This document shows positions 18,791 to 27,694 of a DNA stretch of 64,000 bases, one piece after another; the stretch's first letter is position 1; each line of letters begins with the position of its first letter. A program made the position numbers and the translations under genes. This DNA is from Bradyrhizobium sp. WSM1743 (lineage in GTDB: Bacteria > Pseudomonadota > Alphaproteobacteria > Rhizobiales > Xanthobacteraceae): NCBI RefSeq assembly GCF_000473065.1, contig NZ_AXAZ01000019.1, positions 1-64,000 on the forward strand. The letters run 5' to 3'. The notes under the pieces are model-generated. The model ran no database searches, was not told where the DNA came from, and was given only the letters and a program-made list of their open reading frames with translations.

Positions 18791-19816
18791 CTACACCGCC
18801 GGCGGATTGCGGTCGATGAAGGTCGTGCGCTGGTGCCAATAGGGATAAGGCAGCGTCACCTTGCTCGCGGCGTCGAGCTTCGCGACCTGGTCCTTGGTCA
18901 GGGACCAGCCGACCGCGCCGAGATTTTCGCGCAGCTGGGTCTCGTTGCGCGCGCCGATGATCAGCGTCGACACGGTGGGGCGCTGGAGCAGCCAGTTGAG
19001 CGCGATCTGCGAGACGCTCTTGCCCGTTTCCCTCGCGACCTCGTCGATCGCATCGACAACGCGATAGACATGCTCGTCCGGCACGGGCGGGCCAAACTCG
19101 GCGGTCTTGGGCAGCCGGCTGACTTCCGGCTTCGGCTGACCGCGCCGGATCTTGCCGGTGAGGCGTCCCCATCCGAGCGGAGACCAGACCACTGCGCCAA
19201 GGCCCTGGTCGAGGCCGAGCGGCATCAGCTCCCATTCGTAGTCGCGCCCGATCAGTGAATAGTAGGTCTGGTTGGCGACGTAGCGCGGGAAGCCGTGCTT
19301 GTCGGCCACACTGAGCGACTTCATCAGGTGCCAGCCCGAGAAATTCGAGACGCCGACGTAGCGGATCTTGCCGGCGCGCACGAGCACGTCGAGGGTGGCA
19401 AGCACCTCCTCGGGCGGGGTGAAGGCGTCGAAGCCATGGAGCTGGAACAGGTCGATGTAGTCGGTGCCGAGCCGGCTCAGCGAACCGTCAATGGCCGTGA
19501 GCAGGTGCTGGCGCGATGAGCCGATGTCATTGGGCCCGTCGCCGAAGCGGAACGTCGCCTTGGTCGAGATCAGGACCTTGTCGCGGCGACCCTTGATGGC
19601 TTCGCCGAGCACCCGCTCGGACTCGCCGAGCGAATAGACATTCGCTGTGTCGAACATCGACACGCCGGCCTCGAGGCAGATGTCGAGAAGCCGCCGCGCC
19701 TCGGTCGCGTCGGTCGCGCCCCAAGCGGCGAGGCGGCCGACCCCGCCGAAGGTGCCGGTGCCAAGACTCAAGGCGGGCACCATGAGGCCTGACCGGCCCA
19801 AGCGTCGGTATTCCAT
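18791..19816 (-). CDS. Aldo/keto reductase
   Basis: A 341-residue NADPH-dependent TIM-barrel oxidoreductase. Catalytic residues fit the family: DTANVYSLGESE (Asp/Tyr), KVLISTKATF (Lys) and DLFQLHGFD (His). The NADP-binding end IIGARNETQLRENLGAVGW is present. It resembles the YajO/voltage-gated-K-channel-beta group. It reduces aldehydes or ketones in the cytosol; its real substrate is unknown. GAGGAGCATACCG precedes the ATG. Possible operon with the downstream MFS exporter. Confidence 0.9.
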   Translation of the reverse strand: MEYRRLGRSGLMVPALSLGTGTFGGVGRLAAWGATDATEARRLLDICLEAGVSMFDTANVYSLGESERVLGEAIKGRRDKVLISTKATFRFGDGPNDIGSSRQHLLTAIDGSLSRLGTDYIDLFQLHGFDAFTPPEEVLATLDVLVRAGKIRYVGVSNFSGWHLMKSLSVADKHGFPRYVANQTYYSLIGRDYEWELMPLGLDQGLGAVVWSPLGWGRLTGKIRRGQPKPEVSRLPKTAEFGPPVPDEHVYRVVDAIDEVARETGKSVSQIALNWLLQRPTVSTLIIGARNETQLRENLGAVGWSLTKDQVAKLDAASKVTLPYPYWHQRTTFIDRNPPAV

Positions 19817-19931
19817 CGGTATGCTCCTCGGCTGGCCGCTGATTGATCACTGCGGCTCGGTGGCAAAGGATACTGCAAGCAGGCGCTGCGTCCTATCACG
19901 TGCTCACATAGCGGCTTTGCTTGGGAACGGC

Positions 19932-20222
19932 CTAGTCGTGCAGGCGCATGTCATCGAATGCTGCATTGGTAACGTGCGAGCCGGGCGTCCTCACCAAAGA
20001 TTGAGCTTCGAGCCCGGTTGCGGGCGAGGGGAAGCACGCGGGTTCGCTGTTAGGCGTTTGCCGCGGCAGCAGCGTCAGGCTCCAGCCCACCAGGACCAGC
20101 ACCGCGAGCCGGATCGCGATCACACCCAGCAAGAGCTCCGATCCGCTTATGGTGTGGTGAGTCCTCATGTGCGCCAGCCTGATGCAGGCCGCCAGCCAGT
20201 ACAATCTGGAATTGGCGAGCAT
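19932..20222 (-). CDS. Hypothetical small single-pass membrane protein
   Basis: A 96-residue protein with one hydrophobic helix at about residues 29-53 (ELLLGVIAIRLAVLVLVGWS) and a polar C-terminus. GAAGG sits a few bases upstream of the chosen ATG; a second ATG lies 18 codons in. I recognise no family. It lies between the AKR gene and the AraC regulator, in the same direction as both. Coding status is moderately supported by the helix and the ribosome binding site. Confidence 0.45.
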   Translation of the reverse strand: MLANSRLYWLAACIRLAHMRTHHTISGSELLLGVIAIRLAVLVLVGWSLTLLPRQTPNSEPACFPSPATGLEAQSLVRTPGSHVTNAAFDDMRLHD

Positions 20223-20273
20223 TGCCTTCGCTGGAAGCGAAGGCTCGAGGTGATAGCTGACTGGAATGAGATC

Positions 20274-21230
20274 TCAATGCCGCAACTGGCTCTGCCGGAA
20301 GTCGCGCGGCGACATTCCAAAATGCTCGCGGAAGACCCGGCCGAAATGCGAGAGGTCGTTGAAGCCCCAGGCAAAGGCGATCTCGCTGATGTGGCGATGG
20401 GCGAGCACGGGTGAGGCGAGATCACGCCGGCATCGGGCGAGGCGTTCGGCAAGGACATGGCGCTGGAAAGAGATGTCCTCGTCGGCAAGAAGGTCGTTGA
20501 CGTAACGCGGCGAGATGCCGAGCGCGGCCGCGGTCTCCGCGAGCGAGAGATCGGGATCGGAAAGATGCGCGCGGATGTGCGCCTTCAATCGGTAGAGCAG
20601 GGCCGAGCGGTGGGTTGAGGACGGCAGCGATATCTTGCCGAGCCGCTCGCTCAACGCCATCGCAAGCAGATCGACCGCCTGCTCCGACAGCGCGGCGGCG
20701 GTGTCGGGAGCCAGCCCGTCCGCGTTCTGGCAAAGCCGGAAGATGAAATCATGGGCGAGCCGCTCGAGCGGTGCGTCGGCGCCAAACGACATTGCAGTCA
20801 GCGTCTCGGTGCCGCCGAGCCGGCGCTGCAACATCTCGCGCGGCACCTTGAAGATGGTCTGCGTGAAGGTGTCGTTGAACTTCAGCTCGTACGGACGCGT
20901 GGTGTCATAAAGCGCGAACTCGCCGGGATGAATCACCGTCTCGCGGCCGTCCTGCACAACGCCACCGTTGCCCCGATTGCCGAGCGCAATGAGAACGAAA
21001 TCCTGGTCCGAGCGCGCGATGCGCGAGGGCGTGCGGAACACGTGCTGGCGGTCCGAGCAGACCTCGGAGCAGACCGCTTTGCCGAGCGAAGCCTGCGTGA
21101 CCGAGCCGCGAAAGGCGCTGCCGAGATCCGACTTGCAGTCGAGCCCGACGAAGACGTCACAGACGATATCCTGCCAGAGGGCGAGCCGCCGATAGCCGGG
21201 GCTGCCGTCCGTCGTGAACTGGATTGGCAT
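20274..21230 (-). CDS. AraC family regulator, likely of the nitrilase locus
   Basis: A 318-residue regulator with an N-terminal AraC-binding-like domain (about 1-190, containing HPGEFALYDTTRPYELKF) and a C-terminal double helix-turn-helix: LSLAETAAALGISPRYVNDLL and ISEIAFAWGFNDLSHFGRVFREHFG. Regulators of this shape control nitrilase/aldoxime clusters in several bacteria (the NitR/OxdR type), and its divergent position to the nitrilase gene fits that. The frame stays open upstream across the nitrilase gene, but the ATG after GCTCTCC reversed (GGAGAGCC region) matches the domain start. Confidence 0.88.
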   Translation of the reverse strand: MPIQFTTDGSPGYRRLALWQDIVCDVFVGLDCKSDLGSAFRGSVTQASLGKAVCSEVCSDRQHVFRTPSRIARSDQDFVLIALGNRGNGGVVQDGRETVIHPGEFALYDTTRPYELKFNDTFTQTIFKVPREMLQRRLGGTETLTAMSFGADAPLERLAHDFIFRLCQNADGLAPDTAAALSEQAVDLLAMALSERLGKISLPSSTHRSALLYRLKAHIRAHLSDPDLSLAETAAALGISPRYVNDLLADEDISFQRHVLAERLARCRRDLASPVLAHRHISEIAFAWGFNDLSHFGRVFREHFGMSPRDFRQSQLRH

Positions 21231-21419
21231 CTGGAGAGCCTCCCTTTCACACCCTGCAAAATCGCCTGGGATCCAGCCTGACCGGAGGCAAATCCCGTAC
21301 CGGTCCGCAGCGCGTCCAGTCGAGTTTTTGTTCCGCCGCGGTCGAGCGCCCGGCCGTCCGGCCTGGTCAAATAGACTGCATCGGACGCGGCTTCCGATCA
21401 ACCGGCAATGGAGGCGGGA

Positions 21420-22436
21420 ATGGGCATCGAACATCCGAAATACAAGGTGGCAGTGGTGCAGGCGGCGCCGGCCTGGCTCGATCTCGACGCCTCGATCGAC
21501 AAGTCGATCGCGCTGATCAGGGAGGCCGCGGAAAAGGGCGCCAAGCTGATCGCGTTTCCCGAGGCCTTCATCCCCGGTTACCCCTGGCACATCTGGATGG
21601 ACTCGCCGGCCTGGGCGATCGGCCGCGGCTTCGTGCAGCGCTATTTCGACAACTCGCTGTCGTATGACAGCCCGCACGCCGAGCGGCTGCGCGAGGTCGT
21701 ACGCAAGGCAAAGCTCACCGCCGTGATCGGCTTGTCCGAGCGCGACGGCGGCAGCCTCTATCTGGCGCAATGGCTGATCGGACCTGATGGCGAGACCATC
21801 GCAAAGCGCCGCAAGCTGCGGCCGACCCATGCCGAGCGCACCGTCTATGGCGAAGGCGACGGCAGCGACCTCGCCGTGCATGCGAGGCCCGACATTGGCC
21901 GTCTCGGCGCGCTGTGCTGCTGGGAGCATCTCCAGCCGCTGTCCAAATACGCGATGTACGCCCAGAACGAGCAGGTGCATGTCGCGGCCTGGCCGAGCTT
22001 CTCGCTCTACGATCCGTTCGCGCCGGCGCTCGGCGCCGAGGTCAACAACGCCGCCTCGCGCGTCTACGCGGTGGAGGGCTCCTGCTTCGTGCTGGCGCCT
22101 TGCGCGACGGTGTCGCAGGCCATGATCGACGAGCTCTGCGATCGGCCGGACAAGCACGCGCTGCTGCACGCCGGCGGCGGCTTTGCCGCGATCTACGGCC
22201 CCGACGGCAGCCAGATCGGCGACAAGCTCGCGCCGGACCAGGAGGGTTTGCTGATCGCCGAGATCGATCTCGGCGCCATCGGCGTCGCCAAGAACGCCGC
22301 CGATCCCGCCGGCCATTATTCACGGCCCGACGTCACGCGGCTGTTGCTCAACAAGAAGGCGTACAAGCGCGTGGAGGAGTTCGCGCTGCCGGTGGATACG
22401 GTAGAGCCGACTGACATCGCCGCAGCCGCGAGTTGA
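21420..22436 (+). CDS. Nitrilase
   Basis: A 338-residue carbon-nitrogen hydrolase that turns nitriles into carboxylic acids and ammonia. The catalytic triad is readable: Glu48 in FPEAF, Lys132 in RRKLRPTH, Cys167 in GALCCWEH. The CWEH signature marks true nitrilases rather than amidases. Such enzymes usually form large helical oligomers in the cytosol. GGAGG lies just upstream of the ATG. It is divergent from the AraC gene and directly precedes the broken aldoxime dehydratase, so the pair would turn aldoximes into acids (for example indole or phenylacetaldoxime to auxin-like acids). Confidence 0.93.
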   Translation: MGIEHPKYKVAVVQAAPAWLDLDASIDKSIALIREAAEKGAKLIAFPEAFIPGYPWHIWMDSPAWAIGRGFVQRYFDNSLSYDSPHAERLREVVRKAKLTAVIGLSERDGGSLYLAQWLIGPDGETIAKRRKLRPTHAERTVYGEGDGSDLAVHARPDIGRLGALCCWEHLQPLSKYAMYAQNEQVHVAAWPSFSLYDPFAPALGAEVNNAASRVYAVEGSCFVLAPCATVSQAMIDELCDRPDKHALLHAGGGFAAIYGPDGSQIGDKLAPDQEGLLIAEIDLGAIGVAKNAADPAGHYSRPDVTRLLLNKKAYKRVEEFALPVDTVEPTDIAAAAS

Positions 22437-23414
22437 TCGCCGGGAGGATTACCAGCCGCCATATCCGTCCTTCGTGGCGCGCTACAAGCCGGCGGTCAGC
22501 CGCGTCGTGATGGCCTATTTCGGCGTGCAATATCGCGGCCGGGCGCCGCTGACCGCTACGACCGCCCTGGCGTCGAGGGGCATTTCGCGATCGAAAGCGG
22601 TCCCTCGCATTGGGACCGCGCGCGCTATGTCGACCAGGCTGGCTACGAGAACGTCGTCTCCGTTGCCTATTGGGATGATCTCGCGCGTTTCGACGCCTGG
22701 TTTGCACCGGTGCTTGAGGCCTGGACCGGACAGCAGCGCGACAGTATCGGCACCTTCATCGAGGTGCTGCGTCCCACCGTGTCGCGTCATGAGACGCTGT
22801 TCTCTTCGCCCGATCGGCCGGAAGGTGTCGCCGTCGTTGCGGAAGGCATGAGCGGCGAGGTGCAGGAGCACGCCTATTGGGGCGGCATGCGTGACCGTAT
22901 CCCGCTGTCGCAGACCGATGCGATGGCGCCAGGTGGCGCACCGGAGCTGATTTGCGACGGCGCGCGGCTGCGCGTGAAGGCCCATGACAATCTCTGCCTG
23001 ATCCGCTCCGGGCAGGACTGGAGCGATACCGAGGCGTCGGAGCGAAAACTCTATCTCGACGACGTCGAACCGGTGCTACGCGAGGGCATGGACTTTCTGC
23101 GTGATGATGGCCTCGCGATTGGCTGCTATGCCAACCGCTATATGCGGGTGCTCGCGGCCGACGGCAGCGTCCGCGAAAAGTCCTACGGTCAGAGCTGGTG
23201 GAAGAGTCTCGCCGCGCTCGAACGCTGGGCGGAGTCGCATCCGACCCACGTCAAGATCTTCGGCGCGGCGATGAAATATCTGTCGACGCTCGGGCCGTCA
23301 GCCAAGCTGCGGCTCTATCACGAGGTGACGGTCGCAGCCGCCGACGAACAGTTCTTCGAATATCTGAACTGTCACCCAAAGACGGGCATGCTGGCGGCGG
23401 TGGAGAAAGCGTGA
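22411..23414 (+). pseudogene. Phenylacetaldoxime dehydratase, frame-broken
   Basis: Two frames together give an aldoxime dehydratase (haem enzyme that dehydrates aldoximes to nitriles). The N-terminal part (DYQPPYPSFVARYKPAVSR, then VMAYFGVQYRG) is in one frame up to about 22545. From there the match continues in another frame (DRYDRPGVEGHFAIESGPSH, WDRARYVDQAGYENV, and on to the end with HAYWGGMRDRIPLSQTD, RVKAHDNLCLIRSGQDW and LYHEVTVAAADEQFFEYLNC). A one-base loss near 22540 would explain it. The N-terminal frame also lacks an ATG: it is closed by a stop at 22402 and begins inside the nitrilase 3' end. Either a true pseudogene or a sequencing error. Confidence 0.82.
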
Positions 23415-23450
23415 TGAGGTGAGGCTTGATTGCTGCAACGACGAAGGTGC

Positions 23451-23575
23451 ACTCCCTCTCCCGCTTGCGGGAGAGGGTCGGGGAGAGGGTGCTTCCGCAA
23501 TGGGACAATCCCCTAGAGGAGAAAGCCCTCACCCGGCGCTTCGCGCCGACCTCTCCCGCAAGCGGGAGAGGTGAA
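23451..23575. repeat. Palindromic intergenic repeat, family D (copy 1)
   Basis: CTCCCTCTCCCGCTTGCGGG at the left and CTCTCCCGCAAGCGGGAGAG at the right can pair over most of their length, with a long inner loop (CCCTCACCCGGCGCTTCGCG). A longer copy lies near 61111. Confidence 0.85.
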
Positions 23576-23602
23576 CCAGCGCAGGCGATCGATTCAACCG
23601 CT

Positions 23603-24241
23603 TTAGGTCACGCAATGGCCGAGCAATTCCGGATGCGCCGCGCAGATGTGGTGCGCGCCGGCGTCCCGCAGCTCGGCCTCGCTGCCATAGCCATAGAGCA
23701 CGCCGATGGCCGTCATGCCGTTGGTGTGGGCGCCGACCACGTCATGGCTGCGGTCGCCGATCATAATCGCGCTGCTCGGATCGACCTTGGCTTCATCCAG
23801 CGCATAGCGGAGCAGGTCGCGCTTGTCGACGCGCGTGCCGTCGAGCTCGGAGCCGAACACGCGCTCGAAATACGGCTTCAGACCGAAATGGTCGACAATG
23901 CGGGTGGCGTAGATAGCGGGCTTGCTGGTCGCCACGAACATGCGCTGACGTGTCGCTGCGAGCGACGATAATGTGTCCGTAATTCCGCTGTAAGCCTCGT
24001 TCTCGAACAGGCCGATATCGCTGAAGCGCTCGCGATAGAGTAGCAGTGCACGGTCGGCGAGCTCATCGGCTCCAGTGAGCTTTCTGAGGCTCGCAAGCAG
24101 CGGAGGGCCGATGCACCAGGTCAGTTCGTCCTCGCTCGGCACCGAAACGCCGAGCCGTTCCAGTGCATATTGGATCGAGCGGGTGATCCCGGGCTTTGGG
24201 TTGGTCAGCGTGCCGTCGAGATCAAAAAAGATTGTCACCAT
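23603..24241 (-). CDS. HAD family hydrolase, phosphoglycolate phosphatase-like
   Basis: A 212-residue haloacid dehalogenase-type phosphatase. Motif I FFDLDGTLT (nucleophile Asp), motif II VATSKP (Ser/Thr), the K in motif III (GTRVDKRDLL) and motif IV MIGDRSHD are all present, with a helical cap between residues 16 and 85. It is the Gph/PpaX-like type, which hydrolyses small phosphate monoesters. The open frame continues 169 codons upstream over the next gene, so the ATG directly before VTIFFDLDG is used. Divergent from the lytic transglycosylase gene. Confidence 0.88.
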   Translation of the reverse strand: MVTIFFDLDGTLTNPKPGITRSIQYALERLGVSVPSEDELTWCIGPPLLASLRKLTGADELADRALLLYRERFSDIGLFENEAYSGITDTLSSLAATRQRMFVATSKPAIYATRIVDHFGLKPYFERVFGSELDGTRVDKRDLLRYALDEAKVDPSSAIMIGDRSHDVVGAHTNGMTAIGVLYGYGSEAELRDAGAHHICAAHPELLGHCVT

Positions 24242-24329
24242 CAGGCGGGACCTGTGTTGATACTGCCGTCTGTTGCTAGTTGGCTGGGGTTCCAAGTCAA
24301 GGTCCGATTTGTCCGATAGCGTCGATGCC

Positions 24330-25283
24330 ATGCGAATAGCTCGGGTTATCGTTGTCTTGTGCCAGACCCTCGTGCTGTCGCCGGCGCTCGCGGAGGAGAT
24401 GCCGCCCCCCGTCGCGCCTCCGAAGGCAGAGGAACCTGCGAAGCCGGCGGAGAAGCCAAACGACGCCCGCGAGAGTGACACGCGGGAGTCGATCTGCCTG
24501 ATCGTCGAGGCGGCCGCGCGCGATGCCAATCTTCCGCTCGAGTTCTTCGCCCGGGTGATCTGGCAGGAGAGCCGCTTCCAGGCCGATGCGGTAGGTCCCA
24601 TGACGCGCAGCGGTGAGCACGCACAAGGGATCGCGCAGTTCATGCCGGGCACGGCAAGCGAGCGCGGGCTGCTCAATCCGTTCAATCCGGTGCAGGCCTT
24701 GCCGAAGTCGGCCGAATTCCTGAACGAGCTGCGCAACCAGTTCGGCAATCTCGGACTTGCCGCAGCCGCCTACAACGCCGGACCGCGCCGCGTCCAGGAA
24801 TGGCTCGCCGGCACCGGCCCTATGCCGGAGCAGACCCGCAACTACGTCTATGCCGTCACTGGCACGAGTGTCGATGCCTGGGCCAAGGCGGGCAGCACCG
24901 GCCAAGGGCCGCCGAGCGCGCCGCCGACGAGCTGCCGCGATCTGATGGCGCTGCTCAAGCGCGCGCCGAATGCCTTCGTCGCCGAGCTCGAGCAGCATGT
25001 GGAGCTTGCGGCTGCAAAGGTCTGGGGCGTGCAGCTCGCCGCCGGTTTCGATCGCAACAGGGCGCTGGCGATGTATTCGCGCGCGGTCACGCGGCTCAGC
25101 GCGGTGATCGGAGAGCGCGATCCGAGCCTGCTGAGCTCGGTGATGCGCAGCCGCGGCACGCGCATATTCTACCAGGTGCGCATCGGGGCGGATACACGGA
25201 GCGAGGCGGATGATCTGTGCAACCGCATCCGCAAGGCGGGCGGCGCCTGCTTCGTGCTGAGGAATCGGGGTGTGGCGGGGTAG
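24330..25283 (+). CDS. Lytic transglycosylase (SLT domain) with C-terminal SPOR-like part
   Basis: A 317-residue exported murein lytic enzyme. After a signal peptide (about 1-21) and a Pro/Lys/Glu linker comes the SLT fold: the catalytic Glu80 in VIWQESRFQADAVG, then AQGIAQFMPGTA and LAAAAYNAGPRRVQEWL. The C-terminal 60 residues (FYQVRIGADTRSEADDLCNR) look like a SPOR-type repeat that binds septal peptidoglycan. It cleaves glycan strands to 1,6-anhydro-MurNAc in the periplasm. It starts at the ATG before RIARVIVVL; the frame continues upstream. Confidence 0.89.
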   Translation: MRIARVIVVLCQTLVLSPALAEEMPPPVAPPKAEEPAKPAEKPNDARESDTRESICLIVEAAARDANLPLEFFARVIWQESRFQADAVGPMTRSGEHAQGIAQFMPGTASERGLLNPFNPVQALPKSAEFLNELRNQFGNLGLAAAAYNAGPRRVQEWLAGTGPMPEQTRNYVYAVTGTSVDAWAKAGSTGQGPPSAPPTSCRDLMALLKRAPNAFVAELEQHVELAAAKVWGVQLAAGFDRNRALAMYSRAVTRLSAVIGERDPSLLSSVMRSRGTRIFYQVRIGADTRSEADDLCNRIRKAGGACFVLRNRGVAG

Positions 25284-25390
25284 GGCGGTGGGTGTCGTGC
25301 GCATGCCAGCCCCGCCGCGCGCTTCCTTGACGCGGCTCCCCGCATTGCCCGTTATGCAGGCACGATTCCGCAATCTCAGCCGGCCGCTCC

Positions 25391-26131
25391 GTGGCGCTTC
25401 CTCCGCTCGATTCATCTCAATGGCAAAGTCCTTGGCGCGCCTTCGCGTGGGGGCTGCGCTCGATCACGCAGACGATCCTCACCATCGTGCTGTTCGTGAC
25501 TTATCTCGGCATCGGCGCGCTCGCCCATGACACCCATTTCAGCCTGCTCTGGGCGCTCTGCTCGACGCTGTTCGTCTGGGCAGGTCCGGCGCAGATCATC
25601 CTGATCACGACGCTCGGCTCGGGCGCCACCATCATCCAGTCGGCGATCGCGGTGACCGTCAGCGCCATCCGCCTGTTTCCGATGGTGGTCTCCGTGCTGC
25701 CGCTGATGCGCACACCCAAGACCAAGCGGCGCGAGCTGATTTTCGCCGCGCATCTCACCGCGGTGACGCTGTGGGTCGAATGCCACCGCTTCCTGCCGAA
25801 AGTGCCGCGCGAGCGGCGCATCGCCTTCGTGCATGGGCTCGGCTGTGGCCTGGTCTCGGTGTGCCTTGTCGCCAATATTGTCGGCTATTTCCTCGCCGCC
25901 AACCTGACGCAGACTTTTGGTGCGGCGATTCTGCTGCTGACGCCGCTGTCGTTCCTGTTCTCGACGGCGCGCAACAGCCGCGAGGTTGCCGATGTCGTCG
26001 CGCTCGTGCTGGGCATCGTGCTCTATCCGCTGGCATCAAAGATGAACTCCGGTCTCGACATCCTTGTCAGCGGCATGGTCGCCGGCACGATCGCTTATGG
26101 CGTGCATTGGTGGCGGGAGGTGCGCGCATGA
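25391..26131 (+). CDS. AzlC family permease
   Basis: A 246-residue membrane protein, larger subunit of an AzlCD-type branched-chain amino acid exporter. The family segments are seen: FVWAGPAQIILITTLGSGAT, VTVSAIRLFPMVVSVLPLM and a C-terminal pair of helices. About six to seven hydrophobic segments. The start is GTG; an in-frame ATG is not available close by. Its stop overlaps the start of the small partner gene in the classic ATGA junction, showing translational coupling. Confidence 0.87.
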   Translation: MALPPLDSSQWQSPWRAFAWGLRSITQTILTIVLFVTYLGIGALAHDTHFSLLWALCSTLFVWAGPAQIILITTLGSGATIIQSAIAVTVSAIRLFPMVVSVLPLMRTPKTKRRELIFAAHLTAVTLWVECHRFLPKVPRERRIAFVHGLGCGLVSVCLVANIVGYFLAANLTQTFGAAILLLTPLSFLFSTARNSREVADVVALVLGIVLYPLASKMNSGLDILVSGMVAGTIAYGVHWWREVRA

Positions 26132-26478
26132 GTTTTGCGCAAGCGATCGGCGACTGGCACGCGCTCGCCGTGCTGTTCGTCGCCGGCGTCGTTCCCAACC
26201 AGATCTGGCGCATGCTGGGCCTCTGGTTCGGCGGCGGGATCGACGAGGGCTCCGAGCTATTGGTCTGGGTGAGGGCGGTCGCGACCGCGATCCTGGCCGG
26301 CGTCATCGCCCAGATCGTGGTCGAGCCGCCAGGGGCGCTGGCCACCGTGCCTGACGTTCTGCGCTATGGCGCGGTTGGTGCAGGGCTCGTCGTCTTCCTG
26401 CTGACCCGCCGCTCGATCTTCGCGGGCGTGGTCACGGGCGAAGTCTTCATGCTGGCCGGCAAGTGGTGGTTGGGCTAA
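26128..26478 (+). CDS. AzlD family small permease subunit
   Basis: A 116-residue protein with four hydrophobic segments, the small partner of AzlC. AzlC and AzlD together export branched-chain amino acids or analogues. The ATG overlaps the azlC stop by four bases, so the two are translationally coupled. The sequence matches the AzlD profile in length and position rather than by strong motifs; VAGVVPNQIWRMLGLWFGGG is the recognisable start. Confidence 0.83.
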   Translation: MSFAQAIGDWHALAVLFVAGVVPNQIWRMLGLWFGGGIDEGSELLVWVRAVATAILAGVIAQIVVEPPGALATVPDVLRYGAVGAGLVVFLLTRRSIFAGVVTGEVFMLAGKWWLG

Positions 26479-26510
26479 AACCGCTTCCGACAAGCTAAGG
26501 AACAAGAAAT

Positions 26511-27002
26511 ATGGTTCGCGAACAGGAGCTCCGCGAGGGCGAGGTCACCATCGAGCTGCCGCCGACGCAAGATGCCGGCCTCGTCTTCATCGGCCGTATC
26601 CGCACACCCTGGACCTCGCGGTTGGAGACGCCGCGGCAGGGACGCCAGGATGGCCCGGTGTGCCGGCTCGAGATCTTCGAGCCGTTCGTGCCGGCGATCA
26701 AGGGCGTCGACTTCTACAGCAATCTCGAAGTGCTCTACTGGCTCGACAAGTCGCGACGGGACATCATCCTGCAAAGCCCGAAGAACAACGAGAAGACCCG
26801 CGGCACGTTCTCGCTGCGCTCGCCGGTGCGGCCCAATCCGATCGGCACCTCGATCGTGAAGCTGATCGGCATCGAGGGCAATGCGATCCTCGTTCGCGGC
26901 CTCGACTGCATCGACAACACGCCGCTGATCGACATCAAACCGGATCGCTGCGAGTTCACCCCGCTGGCGGCGCCGCAGCCGGGGGATTTCCAGACCGAGT
27001 GA
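26511..27002 (+). CDS. TrmO (TsaA) family tRNA methyltransferase
   Basis: A 163-residue protein of the TrmO/YaeB family. The beta-barrel core has FIGRIRTPW, the SAM-binding RPNPIGTSIVKL motif and LDCIDNTPLIDIKPD. TrmO methylates N6 of threonylcarbamoyladenosine at position 37 of certain tRNAs. Some relatives lack the tRNA-specific C-terminal domain and act on other substrates. This protein is short (about 235 residues in E. coli) and lacks that extension, so its target is uncertain. A ribosome-binding site, AAGGAAC, lies upstream of the ATG. Confidence 0.85.
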   Translation: MVREQELREGEVTIELPPTQDAGLVFIGRIRTPWTSRLETPRQGRQDGPVCRLEIFEPFVPAIKGVDFYSNLEVLYWLDKSRRDIILQSPKNNEKTRGTFSLRSPVRPNPIGTSIVKLIGIEGNAILVRGLDCIDNTPLIDIKPDRCEFTPLAAPQPGDFQTE

Positions 27003-27020
27003 GGGGGCATCGCTCCAACC

Positions 27021-27108
27021 CCGTCATTGCGAGGAGCTCTTGCGACGAAGCAATCCAGACTGTCTCCGCGGGAAAAGTCTGGATTGCTTCGCTGCGCTCG
27101 CAATGACA
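27021..27108. repeat. Palindromic intergenic repeat, family A (copy 2)
   Basis: CGTCATTGCGAGGAGCTCTT, AAGCAATCCAGACTG and the mirrored right half ending CTCGCAATGAC. The left arm carries the GAGGAGCTCTTGCGAC variant, which other copies show on the right. Confidence 0.88.
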
Positions 27109-27118
27109 AGGAGAGATC

Positions 27119-27190
27119 GTAGCCCGCATGGAGCGCATCGTAATGCGGGCACTGTCCCGGATTGCGCTTCGCTCCATCCGGGCTACGGGG
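27119..27190. repeat. Palindromic intergenic repeat, family C (copy 1)
   Basis: GTAGCCCGCATGGAGCGC at the left, TCCATCCGGGCTACGG at the right, with inner GTAATGCGGG and TCCCGGATTGCGC. A second copy lies near 32053. Confidence 0.85.
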
Positions 27191-27208
27191 CGCACCCCGG
27201 AATGACGA

Positions 27209-27634
27209 TCAGCTCTTCAACGCCGCGATCAGCTTCGCCGCGTGCTCTTGCAGCACCTTGTCGTCTTCCTTGCGGCTCGCCGGCGGCAGCATGGCGACGC
27301 CGTCGTAGCGCGGCATCACGTGCATGTGGAGATGAAAGACGACCTGTCCGCCGGCAGGCTCATTGAACTGCTGCACGGTGATGCCGTCAGCGTTGAACGC
27401 CTTCATCGCGGCGATCGCGATCTTCTTCGCACCACGGGCGACATGGGCGTAGTCGTCCGGGTTGATGTCGAGGATGTTGCGAGCGGGGACCTTCGGGATC
27501 ACCAGCGTGTGACCGAGTACGCGCGGCATGATGTCGAGGAAGGCGAGGACGTGCTCGTCCTCGTACACCTTGTAGCAGGGCAGCTCGCCGCGCAGGATCT
27601 TTGCGAAGATGTTGTTGGTGTCGTAGGCGGTCAT
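27209..27634 (-). CDS. HIT family nucleotide-binding protein
   Basis: A 141-residue protein of the histidine-triad superfamily. The triad H-x-H-x-H is at 101-105 (HLHMHV), with the strand GHTLVIPKVP and the dimer segment upstream. HIT proteins hydrolyse AMP conjugates such as adenosine phosphoramidates; the exact substrate is unknown. It is a cytosolic dimer in the family. Convergent with the TrmO gene, with two repeats between them. The ATG begins TAYDTNNIFAKIL, a standard HIT start. Confidence 0.91.
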   Translation of the reverse strand: MTAYDTNNIFAKILRGELPCYKVYEDEHVLAFLDIMPRVLGHTLVIPKVPARNILDINPDDYAHVARGAKKIAIAAMKAFNADGITVQQFNEPAGGQVVFHLHMHVMPRYDGVAMLPPASRKEDDKVLQEHAAKLIAALKS

Positions 27635-27694
27635 GATAACTCCTCGGCGGCTCCTCGAGATTTTGCGCTTACTGTCACCAGCAACGGCGATGCG

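Noticed and set aside
21231..22316. Extension of the AraC frame across the nitrilase gene as one 680-residue protein
   Set aside because: The extra part is antisense to a nitrilase with intact active site, has no domain, and the ATG at 21230 starts exactly at the AraC-binding domain.
23451..23575. Inverted repeats as a possible CRISPR array or transposon ends
   Set aside because: There are no regularly spaced direct repeats with unique spacers, and no transposase; the same unit occurs singly at other intergenic sites.
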